Source of the DNA: an uncultured Eubacteriales bacterium
Lineage (GTDB): Bacteria > Bacillota_A > Clostridia > Oscillospirales > Oscillospiraceae
Direction of reading: 5' to 3'
DNA: 6,090 bases
Assembly (NCBI GenBank): GCA_900319835.1
Contig: ONPY01000108.1
Location: 1-6,090, forward strand
A program made the translations under genes and the position numbers. Below, one piece after another: positions 1 through 5,101 of the stretch (positions are counted from its first letter, which is position 1; every line of letters begins with the position of its first letter). The notes under the pieces are model-generated. The model had not been told where the DNA came from. It was given only the letters and a program-made list of their open reading frames with translations, and made no database searches.

Positions 1-276
1 AACTCCTCCCCCGTGCGCATGACCCTGGGCGACGGCATCATCGACTGCCTGTGCGTCACCCCCATCGGCCGGGCCGAGGACGTCTGTACCTGCGAGGGCA
101 ACGGCGAGGAGCTGCTCATCGGCTTTAACGACCGGTATATGAAGGACGCCCTGAAGGCCGCCGGCACGGACGAGCTGCTGCTGTGTGTCAACACCGCCTC
201 CTCCCCCTGCATCCTCAAGGCCGCCGACGGCGACAGCTTCACCTACATGGTGCTGCCGGTACGGCTGCACGCATAA
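1..276 (+). CDS. dnaN: DNA polymerase III beta subunit (sliding clamp), C-terminal part
   Basis: This is the last 91 codons of the sliding clamp; the frame is open at the left window edge, so the start lies upstream. The clamp encircles DNA and tethers the replicative polymerase and repair enzymes. What is visible belongs to the third clamp domain: a GFNDRYMKDALKA segment (about residues 46-58 of the fragment) matching the family's GFN-RY-DAL signature, an SSPCIL strand, and the terminal YMVLPVRLHA. This end matches the conserved clamp C-terminus (PMRL/PVRL), part of the pocket that binds partner proteins. The stop is TAA at 274-276. A GTG at 13 is in frame but is internal, because the reading frame and homology continue upstream of it. 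Position upstream of yaaA-recF is the standard dnaA-dnaN-yaaA-recF order. Identification is firm; only the extent is limited by the window. Confidence 0.95.
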   Translation, partial: NSSPVRMTLGDGIIDCLCVTPIGRAEDVCTCEGNGEELLIGFNDRYMKDALKAAGTDELLLCVNTASSPCILKAADGDSFTYMVLPVRLHA

Positions 277-281
277 AAAAT

Positions 282-331
282 GGACTGCACCCGCAGAGCG
301 TACACCATGCCAATGTGCGCACTTTCTCGCA
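282..331 (+). repeat. Decayed outer left palindromic repeat of cassette 1
   Basis: Bases 282-315 match 350-383 at 30 of 34 positions, all four differences being transitions, so this is a diverged direct copy 68 bp upstream of the inner repeat. It ends with CTCGCA like the other left repeats. The hairpin stem is broken: the arms read CCAATG and CACTTT around a TGCG loop where intact copies have CCAGTG and CACTGG. It carries the same 17-bp insertion (289-305) as the inner copy. Confidence 0.7.
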
Positions 332-348
332 GCCGCAGCGTAGGGAGA

Positions 349-410
349 CGGATTGCACCCGCAGGGCGTACACCACGCCAGTGACATCGGTCACTGGCTC
401 GCAATGACGT
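349..410 (+). repeat. Inner left palindromic repeat of cassette 1
   Basis: This is a bulged hairpin. The outer arms are ATTGC (352-356) and GCAAT (401-405); the inner 8-bp stem is CCAGTGAC (378-385) with GTCACTGG (390-397) around an ATCG loop. Relative to the repeat at 2366-2406 it carries a 17-bp insertion after ATTGC (357-373). The trailing GACGTGGGA leads directly into the ribosome site of the nuclease gene, so the repeat sits against the gene it accompanies. Confidence 0.8.
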
Positions 411-415
411 GGGAT

Positions 416-423
416 GGGGGAAG
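416..423 (+). promoter_or_regulatory. Ribosome binding site that selects the TTG start of the first GIY-YIG gene
   Basis: The purine run GGGGGAAG lies 8 nt before TTG at 432. The in-frame ATG at 414 has only a GGG immediately before it, too close for a normal Shine-Dalgarno. The paralogous gene has GGGAG at 2540-2544 ahead of its ATG at 2554, the position that aligns with TTG 432. Confidence 0.6.
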
Positions 424-431
424 TTGTCGTT

Positions 432-716
432 TTGTTTGTATACATTCTTTCCAACGATACAAATGTATGTATCTACACGGGTGTGACAAATGATCTAGAA
501 CGACGGCTTTATGAACATCAGCAGGAGCTTGATCCGAAAAGCTTTACCGCGAAATATAAGATTCACAAGTTGGTGTATTTCGAGGAAACAACGAGCGAAA
601 GAGCGGCAATAGAACGAGAAAAGCAGATCAAAGGCTGGAACAGAAAGCGCAAAAACAAGTTGATAGAATCTAAAAATCCCCACTGGGAAGATCTATCGAA
701 AAGCTGGAGTATATAA
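432..716 (+). CDS. Single-domain GIY-YIG endonuclease (YhbQ/URI-like), copy 1
   Basis: A 94-residue protein that is essentially one GIY-YIG nuclease domain, a metal-dependent DNA-cutting fold, with no added DNA-binding domain. Motifs in order: FVYIL (2-6) for the GIY strand, IYTGVTN (14-20) for the YIG strand, LERRLYEH (22-29) with the expected catalytic Arg and His, and [12 protein letters not shown] (58-69) with the metal-binding Glu, probably E63. The C-terminal [12 protein letters not shown] is characteristic of this small subfamily. I chose TTG 432 over ATG 414 because it gives exactly the length of the second copy and has a well-spaced ribosome site; starting at 414 would add six residues. 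It is 82/94 identical to the copy at 2554-2838. Third positions are only about 46% G/C by hand count, against overwhelmingly G/C in gyrB, suggesting foreign origin. The cellular target is unknown; a role acting on its flanking palindromes is inference. Confidence 0.85.
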   Translation: MFVYILSNDTNVCIYTGVTNDLERRLYEHQQELDPKSFTAKYKIHKLVYFEETTSERAAIEREKQIKGWNRKRKNKLIESKNPHWEDLSKSWSI

Positions 717-718
717 AA

Positions 719-761
719 TACGTCATTGCGAGCCAGTGCGCACACTGGCGTGGCAATCCGT
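719..761 (-). repeat. Right palindromic repeat of cassette 1
   Basis: This copy is inverted relative to the left repeats. Outer arms ATTGC (725-729) and GCAAT (753-757) flank an asymmetric internal loop (GAG on one side, CGTG with an adjacent G on the other). The inner stem is CCAGTG (733-738) with CACTGG (743-748) around CGCA. All 43 nt are identical to 2844-2886. No T-tract follows the stem that would make it a standard terminator. Confidence 0.85.
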
Positions 762-784
762 CTTTTGTATCGCAAGGAACAGAT

Positions 785-997
785 ATGGAAAAAATAGTGA
801 TTACAACCGAATTTATCAAGCTCGACGCGCTGCTGAAATACGCCGCGGCGGTGGGCACCGGGGGCGAGGCCAAGCAGGTCATCGCCGACGGGATGGTGCA
901 GGTCAACGGCGAGACCTGCACCCAGCGCGGGAAAAAGCTCCGCGCCGGGGATACGGTGACGTTTGCCGGGCTCGCCTTTGAGATCGTACAGGCATGA
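785..997 (+). CDS. yaaA: S4-domain protein YaaA
   Basis: A 70-residue protein made of one S4-type RNA-binding domain, the small family found between dnaN and recF in Firmicutes. Seen directly: a short N-terminal strand ([19 protein letters not shown]), then [17 protein letters not shown] (about 27-43), the S4 hallmark helix-turn and VNG turn, and [15 protein letters not shown] (48-62), the basic strand region. The family is presumed to bind structured RNA, perhaps in ribosome assembly or translation, but its precise role is not settled. ATG 785 is preceded by AAGGA at 774-778 with 6 nt spacing. The stop overlaps the recF start (ATGA, 994-997), implying translational coupling. The first dozen codons are richer in A/T than the rest of the gene. 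Confidence 0.9.
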   Translation: MEKIVITTEFIKLDALLKYAAAVGTGGEAKQVIADGMVQVNGETCTQRGKKLRAGDTVTFAGLAFEIVQA

Positions 998-2094
998 TCG
1001 TCAAGAAAATCGCCCTCAACGGCTTTCGCAACTATGACTTTGAGACTGCGGAGTTTGCCCCCGGCACCAACGTCATCTGCGGCGAAAACGCCCAGGGAAA
1101 GACCAATCTGCTGGAAGCCGTGTACATGCTCTCGACGGGCAGGAGCTTTCGCACCCGCTTTGACAGGGAGCTGATCGGCTTCGGCTGCGACGGGGCGGAC
1201 ATCCTGGCCGACGTGACCAGCCATGAGCGGGAGCAGACCGTGAACCTGCGCATGCAAAACGGCCGCCCCAAGCGCATCCTGGTCAATTCCGTCAAGAAGA
1301 CCGCCGCGGAGCTGAGCCAGGTGGTCAACACCGTGCTCTTCTGCCCGGACGACTTGAATCTCATCAAGGAGGGGGCCGCGGTGCGCAGACGGCTGATGGA
1401 CAACGCCATCTCCCAGATCCGCCCCAGATACGCCGAGCTGCTCTCCGACTTCAACAAGCTCTTTGAAAACAAGACCCGCATTCTCAAGGACTGGCGGGAA
1501 AAGCCCTCGCTGCTGGACACGCTGGACGATTTCTCCGACGGCATGGCCCGGGCCTCCGCCCAGCTGGTCCGCTACCGCGCGGCCTACGCCCTGCGCTTAA
1601 ACGAGGCCGCGGCGCCCATCCACCGGGCTTTCTCCGACAAGGGAGAGACGCTGGAGCTCGTCTACAAGACTGTCAGCACCGTGTCCGATCCCCTGGCCCC
1701 GGCCAAGGAGATCTATTATGAGATCTGCGAGCACCAGGAAAAGCACCGTGAGGCGGAGCTTAACAGCGCCCAGTGTCTCACCGGCGCGCACAAGGATGAT
1801 CTGGAGATCTCCATCAACGGCCGGCCCGCCCGCGCCTTTGCCTCCCAGGGGCAGACCAGGACCGCGGCGCTGTCGCTGAAGCTGGCCGAGCGGGAGATCC
1901 TGCTCAAGGAGACCGGGGAATACCCGGTGCTGCTGCTGGACGACGTGCTGTCGGAGCTGGATCAGAAGCGGCAGGAGTTTGTCTTAAACCGCATCGGCGG
2001 CGGCCAGACGCTCATCACCTGCTGCGAGGACGAGGGAATTTCCTCCCGCACCGGCGGCCGGGTGCTGTTTGTGGAGAACGGGAGGATCCGCTGA
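994..2094 (+). CDS. recF: DNA replication and repair protein RecF
   Basis: A 366-residue SMC-like ATPase of the RecFOR pathway, which recognises gaps and helps load RecA during recombinational repair and replication restart. Motifs in order: N-terminal LNGFRNY (8-14); Walker A GENAQGKT (30-37); LSTGRSFRT (46-54); GAHKDDL (264-270), the family's GPHRDDL motif with Ala for Pro; the ABC signature region [18 protein letters not shown] (282-299); and Walker B with D-loop [13 protein letters not shown] (311-323). Length and motif spacing are normal, so it looks intact and functional. ATG 994 overlaps the yaaA stop by four bases and has no strong ribosome site of its own, so it is probably translated by coupling. 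Its stop overlaps the next start by one base (TGATG, 2092-2096). It acts in the cytoplasm at DNA; the neighbouring clamp and gyrase genes fit this role. Confidence 0.96.
   Translation: MIVKKIALNGFRNYDFETAEFAPGTNVICGENAQGKTNLLEAVYMLSTGRSFRTRFDRELIGFGCDGADILADVTSHEREQTVNLRMQNGRPKRILVNSVKKTAAELSQVVNTVLFCPDDLNLIKEGAAVRRRLMDNAISQIRPRYAELLSDFNKLFENKTRILKDWREKPSLLDTLDDFSDGMARASAQLVRYRAAYALRLNEAAAPIHRAFSDKGETLELVYKTVSTVSDPLAPAKEIYYEICEHQEKHREAELNSAQCLTGAHKDDLEISINGRPARAFASQGQTRTAALSLKLAEREILLKETGEYPVLLLDDVLSELDQKRQEFVLNRIGGGQTLITCCEDEGISSRTGGRVLFVENGRIR
2080..2086 (+). promoter_or_regulatory. Ribosome binding site of remB inside the recF 3' end
   Basis: GGGAGGA lies 7 nt before ATG 2094 and within the last recF codons. 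It supports the start that overlaps the recF stop by one base. Confidence 0.7.
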
Positions 2095-2351
2095 TGTATC
2101 TGCATCTTGGCAAGGGCAGCATTGTAAACGACAGTGAGATCGTGGGCATCTTCGATCTGGATATCACCAGCCAGTCGCATCTGACAAGAAAGTATCTCTC
2201 TCTTGCAGAGAAGGCGGGGCAGGTGGAAACGGCCTGCGACGATCTGCCGAAGTCCTTCGTGGTCTGCGAAAAGCGCGGCGCACGCCGCCTGATCCTCAGC
2301 CAGATGAACACCGCAACGCTCTTAAAGCGCAGCGAGAGCGGGGAGCTGTGA
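2094..2351 (+). CDS. remB: DUF370 family protein, RemB/YaaB-like
   Basis: An 85-residue protein of the DUF370 family, placed exactly where B. subtilis has yaaB (remB), between recF and gyrB. The diagnostic N-terminus [20 protein letters not shown] is visible, with FDLD following as in other members, and the C-terminal half carries KSFVVCEKRGARRLILSQ (about 54-71), matching the family's conserved strand with a small-residue and Arg turn. In Bacillus, RemA and RemB regulate extracellular-matrix genes; RemA is a DNA-binding ring-forming protein, whereas the molecular role of RemB is less clear. Whether this one controls matrix genes is inference. It has a good ribosome site and overlaps recF by one base, so it belongs to the same transcript. 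Cassette 2 begins about 14 bp after its stop, and no terminator is evident between them. Confidence 0.88.
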   Translation: MYLHLGKGSIVNDSEIVGIFDLDITSQSHLTRKYLSLAEKAGQVETACDDLPKSFVVCEKRGARRLILSQMNTATLLKRSESGEL

Positions 2352-2365
2352 GGAAAGGGAAGGGC

Positions 2366-2406
2366 AACGGATTGCCACGCCAGTGACATCGGTCACTGGC
2401 TCGCAA
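2366..2406 (+). repeat. Outer left palindromic repeat of cassette 2
   Basis: ATTGC (2371-2375) pairs with GCAAT-like GCAAC (2403-2407, last base mismatched), and an 8-bp stem CCAGTGAC (2380-2387) pairs with GTCACTGG (2392-2399) around ATCG. It is followed by CCGCAGCGT, as is the outer repeat of cassette 1 (333-341), so the outer-repeat/spacer junction is shared. Confidence 0.8.
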
Positions 2407-2492
2407 CCGCAGCGTGAAGCAAACATGCCGGCGGCATGTTTGTAGCGGAGGCCGCAGCAGCTGTGCTGCGAGGAGGCATGTTGGTCAAAGGC
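2407..2492 (+). repeat. Hairpin-rich spacer between the left repeats of cassette 2
   Basis: This 86-bp segment contains two clean hairpins: a 9-bp stem AAACATGCC with GGCATGTTT around GGC (2421-2441), and a 6-bp stem GCAGCA with TGCTGC around GCTG (2454-2469). The cassette 1 equivalent (332-348) keeps only the CCGCAGCGT start and a short purine stretch. It resembles intergenic repeats I associate with Oscillospiraceae genomes (recall, unverified). No coding potential was recognised. Confidence 0.6.
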
Positions 2493-2539
2493 GACGGATT
2501 GCCACGCCAGTGACGACGGTCACTGGCTCGCAATGACGT
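2493..2539 (+). repeat. Inner left palindromic repeat of cassette 2
   Basis: Stem CCAGTGAC (2507-2514) pairs with GTCACTGG (2519-2526) around GACG; ATTGC (2498-2502) pairs with GCAAT (2530-2534). The loop differs from the outer copy (GACG against ATCG) while both arms are unchanged. It ends in GACGT directly before the GGGAG ribosome site of the nuclease gene. Confidence 0.85.
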
Positions 2540-2553
2540 GGGAGTGAGAGCTC

Positions 2554-2838
2554 ATGTTCGTATACATTCTTGCCAACGATACAAACGTCTGTATTTATAC
2601 AGGTGTGACGAATGATCTGGAACGCCGGCTGTATGAGCATCGCAGCGGAACAGATTCAAAGAGCTTTACCGCAAAATATAAGATTCACAAGTTGGTATAC
2701 TTTGAGGAAACATCGAGCGAACGGGCGGCCATCGAAAGAGAAAAGCAGATCAAAGGCTGGAACAGAAAACACAAAAACAAACTGATAGAATCAAAAAATC
2801 CCAATTGGGAAGATCTGTCGAAAACCTGGAACACATAA
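2554..2838 (+). CDS. Single-domain GIY-YIG endonuclease (YhbQ/URI-like), copy 2
   Basis: A 94-residue GIY-YIG domain protein, paralogous to the one at 432-716. Motifs: FVYIL (2-6), IYTGVTN (14-20), LERRLYEH (22-29), [12 protein letters not shown] (58-69) and LIESKNPNWEDL near the end, so all expected catalytic positions are kept. The 12 replacements against copy 1 cluster in a loop at residues 30-35 (RSGTDS here, QQELDP there) and in the C-terminal tail. About 25 further codons differ silently, so the protein appears to be under purifying selection and not a dead passenger. ATG 2554 is preceded by GGGAG at 2540-2544 with 9 nt spacing. Base composition is lower in G+C than the flanking recF and gyrB genes. 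As with copy 1, the substrate is unknown; action on the flanking palindromes is a hypothesis. Confidence 0.88.
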   Translation: MFVYILANDTNVCIYTGVTNDLERRLYEHRSGTDSKSFTAKYKIHKLVYFEETSSERAAIEREKQIKGWNRKHKNKLIESKNPNWEDLSKTWNT

Positions 2839-2843
2839 AAAAC

Positions 2844-2886
2844 TACGTCATTGCGAGCCAGTGCGCACACTGGCGTGGCAATCCGT
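2844..2886 (-). repeat. Right palindromic repeat of cassette 2
   Basis: Identical over 43 nt to 719-761: stem CCAGTG (2858-2863) with CACTGG (2868-2873) around CGCA, plus outer arms ATTGC (2850-2854) and GCAAT (2878-2882). It is inverted relative to the left repeats and ends 37 bp before the gyrB start. Confidence 0.85.
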
Positions 2887-2913
2887 TTTAGTATAGAATT
2901 ATTTCTTCAGAAT

Positions 2914-2917
2914 GGAG
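2914..2917 (+). promoter_or_regulatory. Ribosome binding site that sets the gyrB start
   Basis: GGAG lies 6 nt before ATG 2924. The alternative in-frame ATG at 2912 overlaps this site and has no purine-rich motif at a proper distance, so 2924 is the better start. Confidence 0.75.
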
Positions 2918-2923
2918 AATTTT

Positions 2924-4861
2924 ATGTCTGACAACATCGAAATGGAAAAGAACGCACAGGAATACGACGCATCACAGATCCAGGTGCTGGAGGGACTGGA
3001 GGCCGTGCGCAAACGCCCTGGCATGTACATCGGCTCCACCTCCGCCTCAGGCCTGCACCACCTGGTCTATGAGATCGTGGACAACTCCATCGACGAGGCA
3101 CTGGCCGGCTTCTGCACCGCCATCGAGGTGGTCATCGAGCCCGGCAATATCATCCGCGTCTCCGACAACGGCCGCGGCATCCCCGTGGACATCCAGGAGC
3201 AGACCGGCAAGTCCGCGCTCGAGGTCGTGTTCACGGTCCTGCACGCCGGCGGCAAGTTCGGCGGCGGGGGCTACAAGGTCTCCGGCGGTCTGCACGGCGT
3301 CGGCGCCTCGGTCGTCAACGCCCTCTCCGAGTGGCTGGAGGTCGAGGTCCACAAGGAGGGCAAGCGCTACGGCATGAAATTTGCCCGCGGCGAGATCACG
3401 GAGGGCATCCGTGTCCTGGGCGACACCATCCGCCACGGCACCACCGTGCGCTTCAAGCCTGACCCCGAGATGTTCGACGACGTGGTCTACGACTACGACA
3501 CCCTGCACACCCGCATGCGGGAGCAGGCGTTTTTGAACGCCGGCCTTGCCATCGACATCCGCGACGAGCGCGAGGGTCTGGAGCAGCGGGACATCCTCTG
3601 CTACGAGGGCGGCATCCGCGAGTTTGTCGGCTACCTCAACAAGCACAAGGCCCCCATCCACGACGACGTGATCTACCTCTCCGGCCAAAAGGGCGACGCC
3701 ATTGCGGAGATCGCCCTGCAGTACAACGACGGCTACAACGAGACCCTGGTCTCCTTTGCCAACGACATCCACACCCCCGAGGGCGGCATGCACGAGACCG
3801 GCTTCAAGACCGCGCTGACAAGGGTCATCAACACCTACGGCCAGAAGAACAACATCATCAAGGGCGAGGACAAGGTCTCCGGCGAGGACGTGCGGGAGGG
3901 CATTGCCGCCGTTATCTCCGTCAAGCTCCCCGAGGCCCAGTTTGAGGGCCAGACCAAGCAGAAGCTCGGCAACGCCTACATCCGCACCCTCGTGGATTCC
4001 ATCGTGAGCGACCAGCTGACCACCTACTTTGAGGAGCATCCCCAGACCGCCAGGGCCGTGCTGGAAAAGGCCATGATGGCAAACCGCGCCCGCGAGGCCG
4101 CGAGAAAGGCCAAGGAGTCCGTCCGCAGAAAGACAGGGCTTGAGTCCGGGCAGATGCCCGACAAGCTGCAGGACTGCAACGAGCGCGACCCCAGCCTCTG
4201 TGAGATCTACATCGTCGAGGGCGACTCCGCCGCGGGCTCGGCCATCCAGGGCCGCGACTCCAGGTTCCAGGCGATCCTGGCCATGTGGGGCAAGATGCTC
4301 AACGTGGAGAAGGCCCGGGCCGACAAAATCTACGGCAACGACAAGCTCTATCCCCTGATCGTGGCGCTCGGCGCCGGCATCGGGGACGAGTTCAACATCG
4401 AAAAGCTCCGCTACCACAAGATCATCATCATGGCCGATGCGGACGTGGACGGCTCGCATATCCGCACGCTGCTGCTGACCTTCTTCTTCCGCTACATGCG
4501 CCCGCTCATTGAAAAGGGCTACGTGTACTCCGCCGTCCCGCCGCTCTACAAGCTGACGCGCGGCAAGACCCAGAAGGTGGCCTACTCCGACGACGAGCGT
4601 GACAGGATCAGCTCCGAGCTTCGCGCCGACAACCCCAACGCCAAGGTGGACATCTCCCGTTTCAAGGGCCTCGGCGAGATGGACCCGCACGAGCTGTGGG
4701 AGACCACCATGGACCCCACCACCCGCTCGCTGCGGCGCATCACCCTCAACGACGCCATTCAGGCCGACCAGGTCTTCACCGTGCTCATGGGCGAGGACGT
4801 GGAGCCCAGGCGCGAGTGGATCGAGCAGAACGCGAAATACGTCGTGAATCTGGACATTTAA
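2924..4861 (+). CDS. gyrB: DNA gyrase subunit B
   Basis: A 645-residue gyrase B subunit, the ATPase and TOPRIM half of the A2B2 enzyme that introduces negative supercoils. GHKL ATPase domain: [11 protein letters not shown] (49-59) with catalytic E50 and Mg-binding N54, [11 protein letters not shown] (79-89), [21 protein letters not shown] (107-127) forming the ATP lid. The transducer's switch Lys lies in QTKQKLGN (343-350). [16 protein letters not shown] (431-440) and [12 protein letters not shown] (501-512); the C-terminal KGLGEM (581-586) is conserved. Length fits the short Gram-positive form lacking the proteobacterial insertion. Start at ATG 2924 is chosen for its GGAG site; ATG 2912 would add four residues. 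Two points differ from model enzymes: AAGS replaces AGGS after EGDS, and W455 occupies the position of E. coli K447. Both may be normal for this clade. It probably shares a transcript with gyrA. Confidence 0.97.
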   Translation: MSDNIEMEKNAQEYDASQIQVLEGLEAVRKRPGMYIGSTSASGLHHLVYEIVDNSIDEALAGFCTAIEVVIEPGNIIRVSDNGRGIPVDIQEQTGKSALEVVFTVLHAGGKFGGGGYKVSGGLHGVGASVVNALSEWLEVEVHKEGKRYGMKFARGEITEGIRVLGDTIRHGTTVRFKPDPEMFDDVVYDYDTLHTRMREQAFLNAGLAIDIRDEREGLEQRDILCYEGGIREFVGYLNKHKAPIHDDVIYLSGQKGDAIAEIALQYNDGYNETLVSFANDIHTPEGGMHETGFKTALTRVINTYGQKNNIIKGEDKVSGEDVREGIAAVISVKLPEAQFEGQTKQKLGNAYIRTLVDSIVSDQLTTYFEEHPQTARAVLEKAMMANRAREAARKAKESVRRKTGLESGQMPDKLQDCNERDPSLCEIYIVEGDSAAGSAIQGRDSRFQAILAMWGKMLNVEKARADKIYGNDKLYPLIVALGAGIGDEFNIEKLRYHKIIIMADADVDGSHIRTLLLTFFFRYMRPLIEKGYVYSAVPPLYKLTRGKTQKVAYSDDERDRISSELRADNPNAKVDISRFKGLGEMDPHELWETTMDPTTRSLRRITLNDAIQADQVFTVLMGEDVEPRREWIEQNAKYVVNLDI

Positions 4862-4884
4862 GCCTCCCTTTTGGAAAAATAACA

Positions 4885-4928
4885 GGCTCCCTTTGGATAA
4901 AGGGAGCTGTCGCGAAGCGACTGAGGGA
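4885..4928 (+). repeat. Two-hairpin intergenic repeat, copy A
   Basis: First hairpin: 9-bp stem GCTCCCTTT (4886-4894) with AAAGGGAGC (4899-4907). Second hairpin: GTCGC (4909-4913) with GCGAC (4917-4921) around GAA. It is followed by TGAGGGA. It is unrelated in sequence to the GIY-YIG cassette repeats. Confidence 0.75.
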
Positions 4929-4955
4929 TGGAAAAGACCGTCAACGCAGCTTCGA

Positions 4956-4996
4956 TCCCCCACCGCTTCGCGGAGCCCCCTTTATGAAAGGGGGCC
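4956..4996 (-). repeat. Two-hairpin intergenic repeat, copy B (inverted)
   Basis: On the reverse strand this aligns with copy A: stem GCCCCCTTT (4975-4983) with AAAGGGGGC (4987-4995), and a short stem CCGC (4963-4966) with GCGG (4970-4973). Both stems differ in sequence from copy A but remain paired. Confidence 0.65.
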
Positions 4997-5033
4997 AAGA
5001 TCAAAGACAACCTGTGGCACAGGAGGGTACAGA

Positions 5034-5082
5034 CCCCTCAGTCCGGCCTGCGGCCGGACAGCTCCCCTGCCTAAGGGGAGCC
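5034..5082 (-). repeat. Two-hairpin intergenic repeat, copy C (inverted)
   Basis: 8-bp stem GTCCGGCC (5041-5048) with GGCCGGAC (5052-5059) around TGC, and 8-bp stem GCTCCCCT (5061-5068) with AGGGGAGC (5074-5081). On the reverse strand it follows the same order as copy A. It ends just before the gyrA ribosome site. No T-run follows, so it is not a classical terminator. Confidence 0.75.
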
Positions 5083-5085
5083 AAA

Positions 5086-5094
5086 AAGGAAGGA
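5086..5094 (+). promoter_or_regulatory. Ribosome binding site of gyrA
   Basis: AAGGAAGGA lies 7 nt before ATG 5102, a strong site right after repeat copy C. It supports the chosen start. Confidence 0.75.
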
Positions 5095-5101
5095 TTATAA
5101 T

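Larger units (their letters stand above)
282..761 (+). mobile_element. GIY-YIG cassette 1 with palindromic inverted-repeat ends
   Basis: This 480-bp unit fills the dnaN-yaaA gap. In order it holds a decayed left repeat (282-331), a short spacer, an intact left repeat (349-410), a GIY-YIG nuclease gene (432-716) and a right repeat (719-761) that is the inverse of the left one. The same architecture recurs at 2366-2886, which argues for a discrete element rather than ordinary intergenic DNA. The inner ends AGACGGATTGC and GCAATCCGTCT are inverse. I saw no target-site duplication, so the exact borders and the insertion mechanism are inference. It is oriented with host transcription and leaves the yaaA ribosome site (774-778) intact. 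Confidence 0.6.
2366..2886 (+). mobile_element. GIY-YIG cassette 2 with palindromic inverted-repeat ends
   Basis: This 521-bp unit fills the remB-gyrB gap. It consists of an outer left repeat (2366-2406), a hairpin-rich spacer (2407-2492), an inner left repeat (2493-2539), a GIY-YIG gene (2554-2838) and an inverted right repeat (2844-2886). The outer ends form a perfect 20-bp inverse pair, starting AACGGATTGCC on the left and ending GGCAATCCGTT on the right. The order of parts matches cassette 1. I saw no target-site duplication. The nuclease, repeat and inverse-end layout supports an element; mobility itself is inferred. Confidence 0.62.

Noticed and set aside
282..410. CRISPR array in the repeat-rich dnaN-yaaA gap
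   Set aside because: Only two imperfect copies with a short non-unique spacer; the repeats are palindromic ends related to other cassette repeats, and no cas gene is present.
719..761. Right cassette repeats (719-761 and 2844-2886) as rho-independent terminators
   Set aside because: The stems are short and the downstream bases are not a T-tract right after the hairpin; termination here would also cut off essential downstream genes lacking clear promoters.
670..1257. A 195-codon open frame on the - strand across yaaA and the recF start
   Set aside because: It spans the cassette 1 right end, yaaA and the recF N-terminus in antisense, shows no family motif, and the + strand genes explain the region.
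2892..2899. TATAGAAT as a possible -10 element for gyrB
   Set aside because: No acceptable -35 lies 16-18 bp upstream; that position falls in the palindromic repeat. A promoter here is possible but not supported.
3047..4963. A 638-codon open frame on the - strand opposite gyrB
   Set aside because: It mirrors the gyrB codons in a high-GC gene with G/C third positions, is a low-complexity Val/Leu/Asp/Gly/Ala string with no recognisable domain, and gyrB itself is unambiguous.
4893..5100. Small coding gene in the gyrB-gyrA gap
   Set aside because: Open frames there run through hairpin repeats and into gyrA in the wrong frame, with no ribosome site or recognisable protein sequence.
5096..5101. 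Perfect TATAAT directly before the gyrA start
   Set aside because: It abuts the ATG, leaving no room for a leader with the observed ribosome site, so it is most likely a chance AT-rich spacer.
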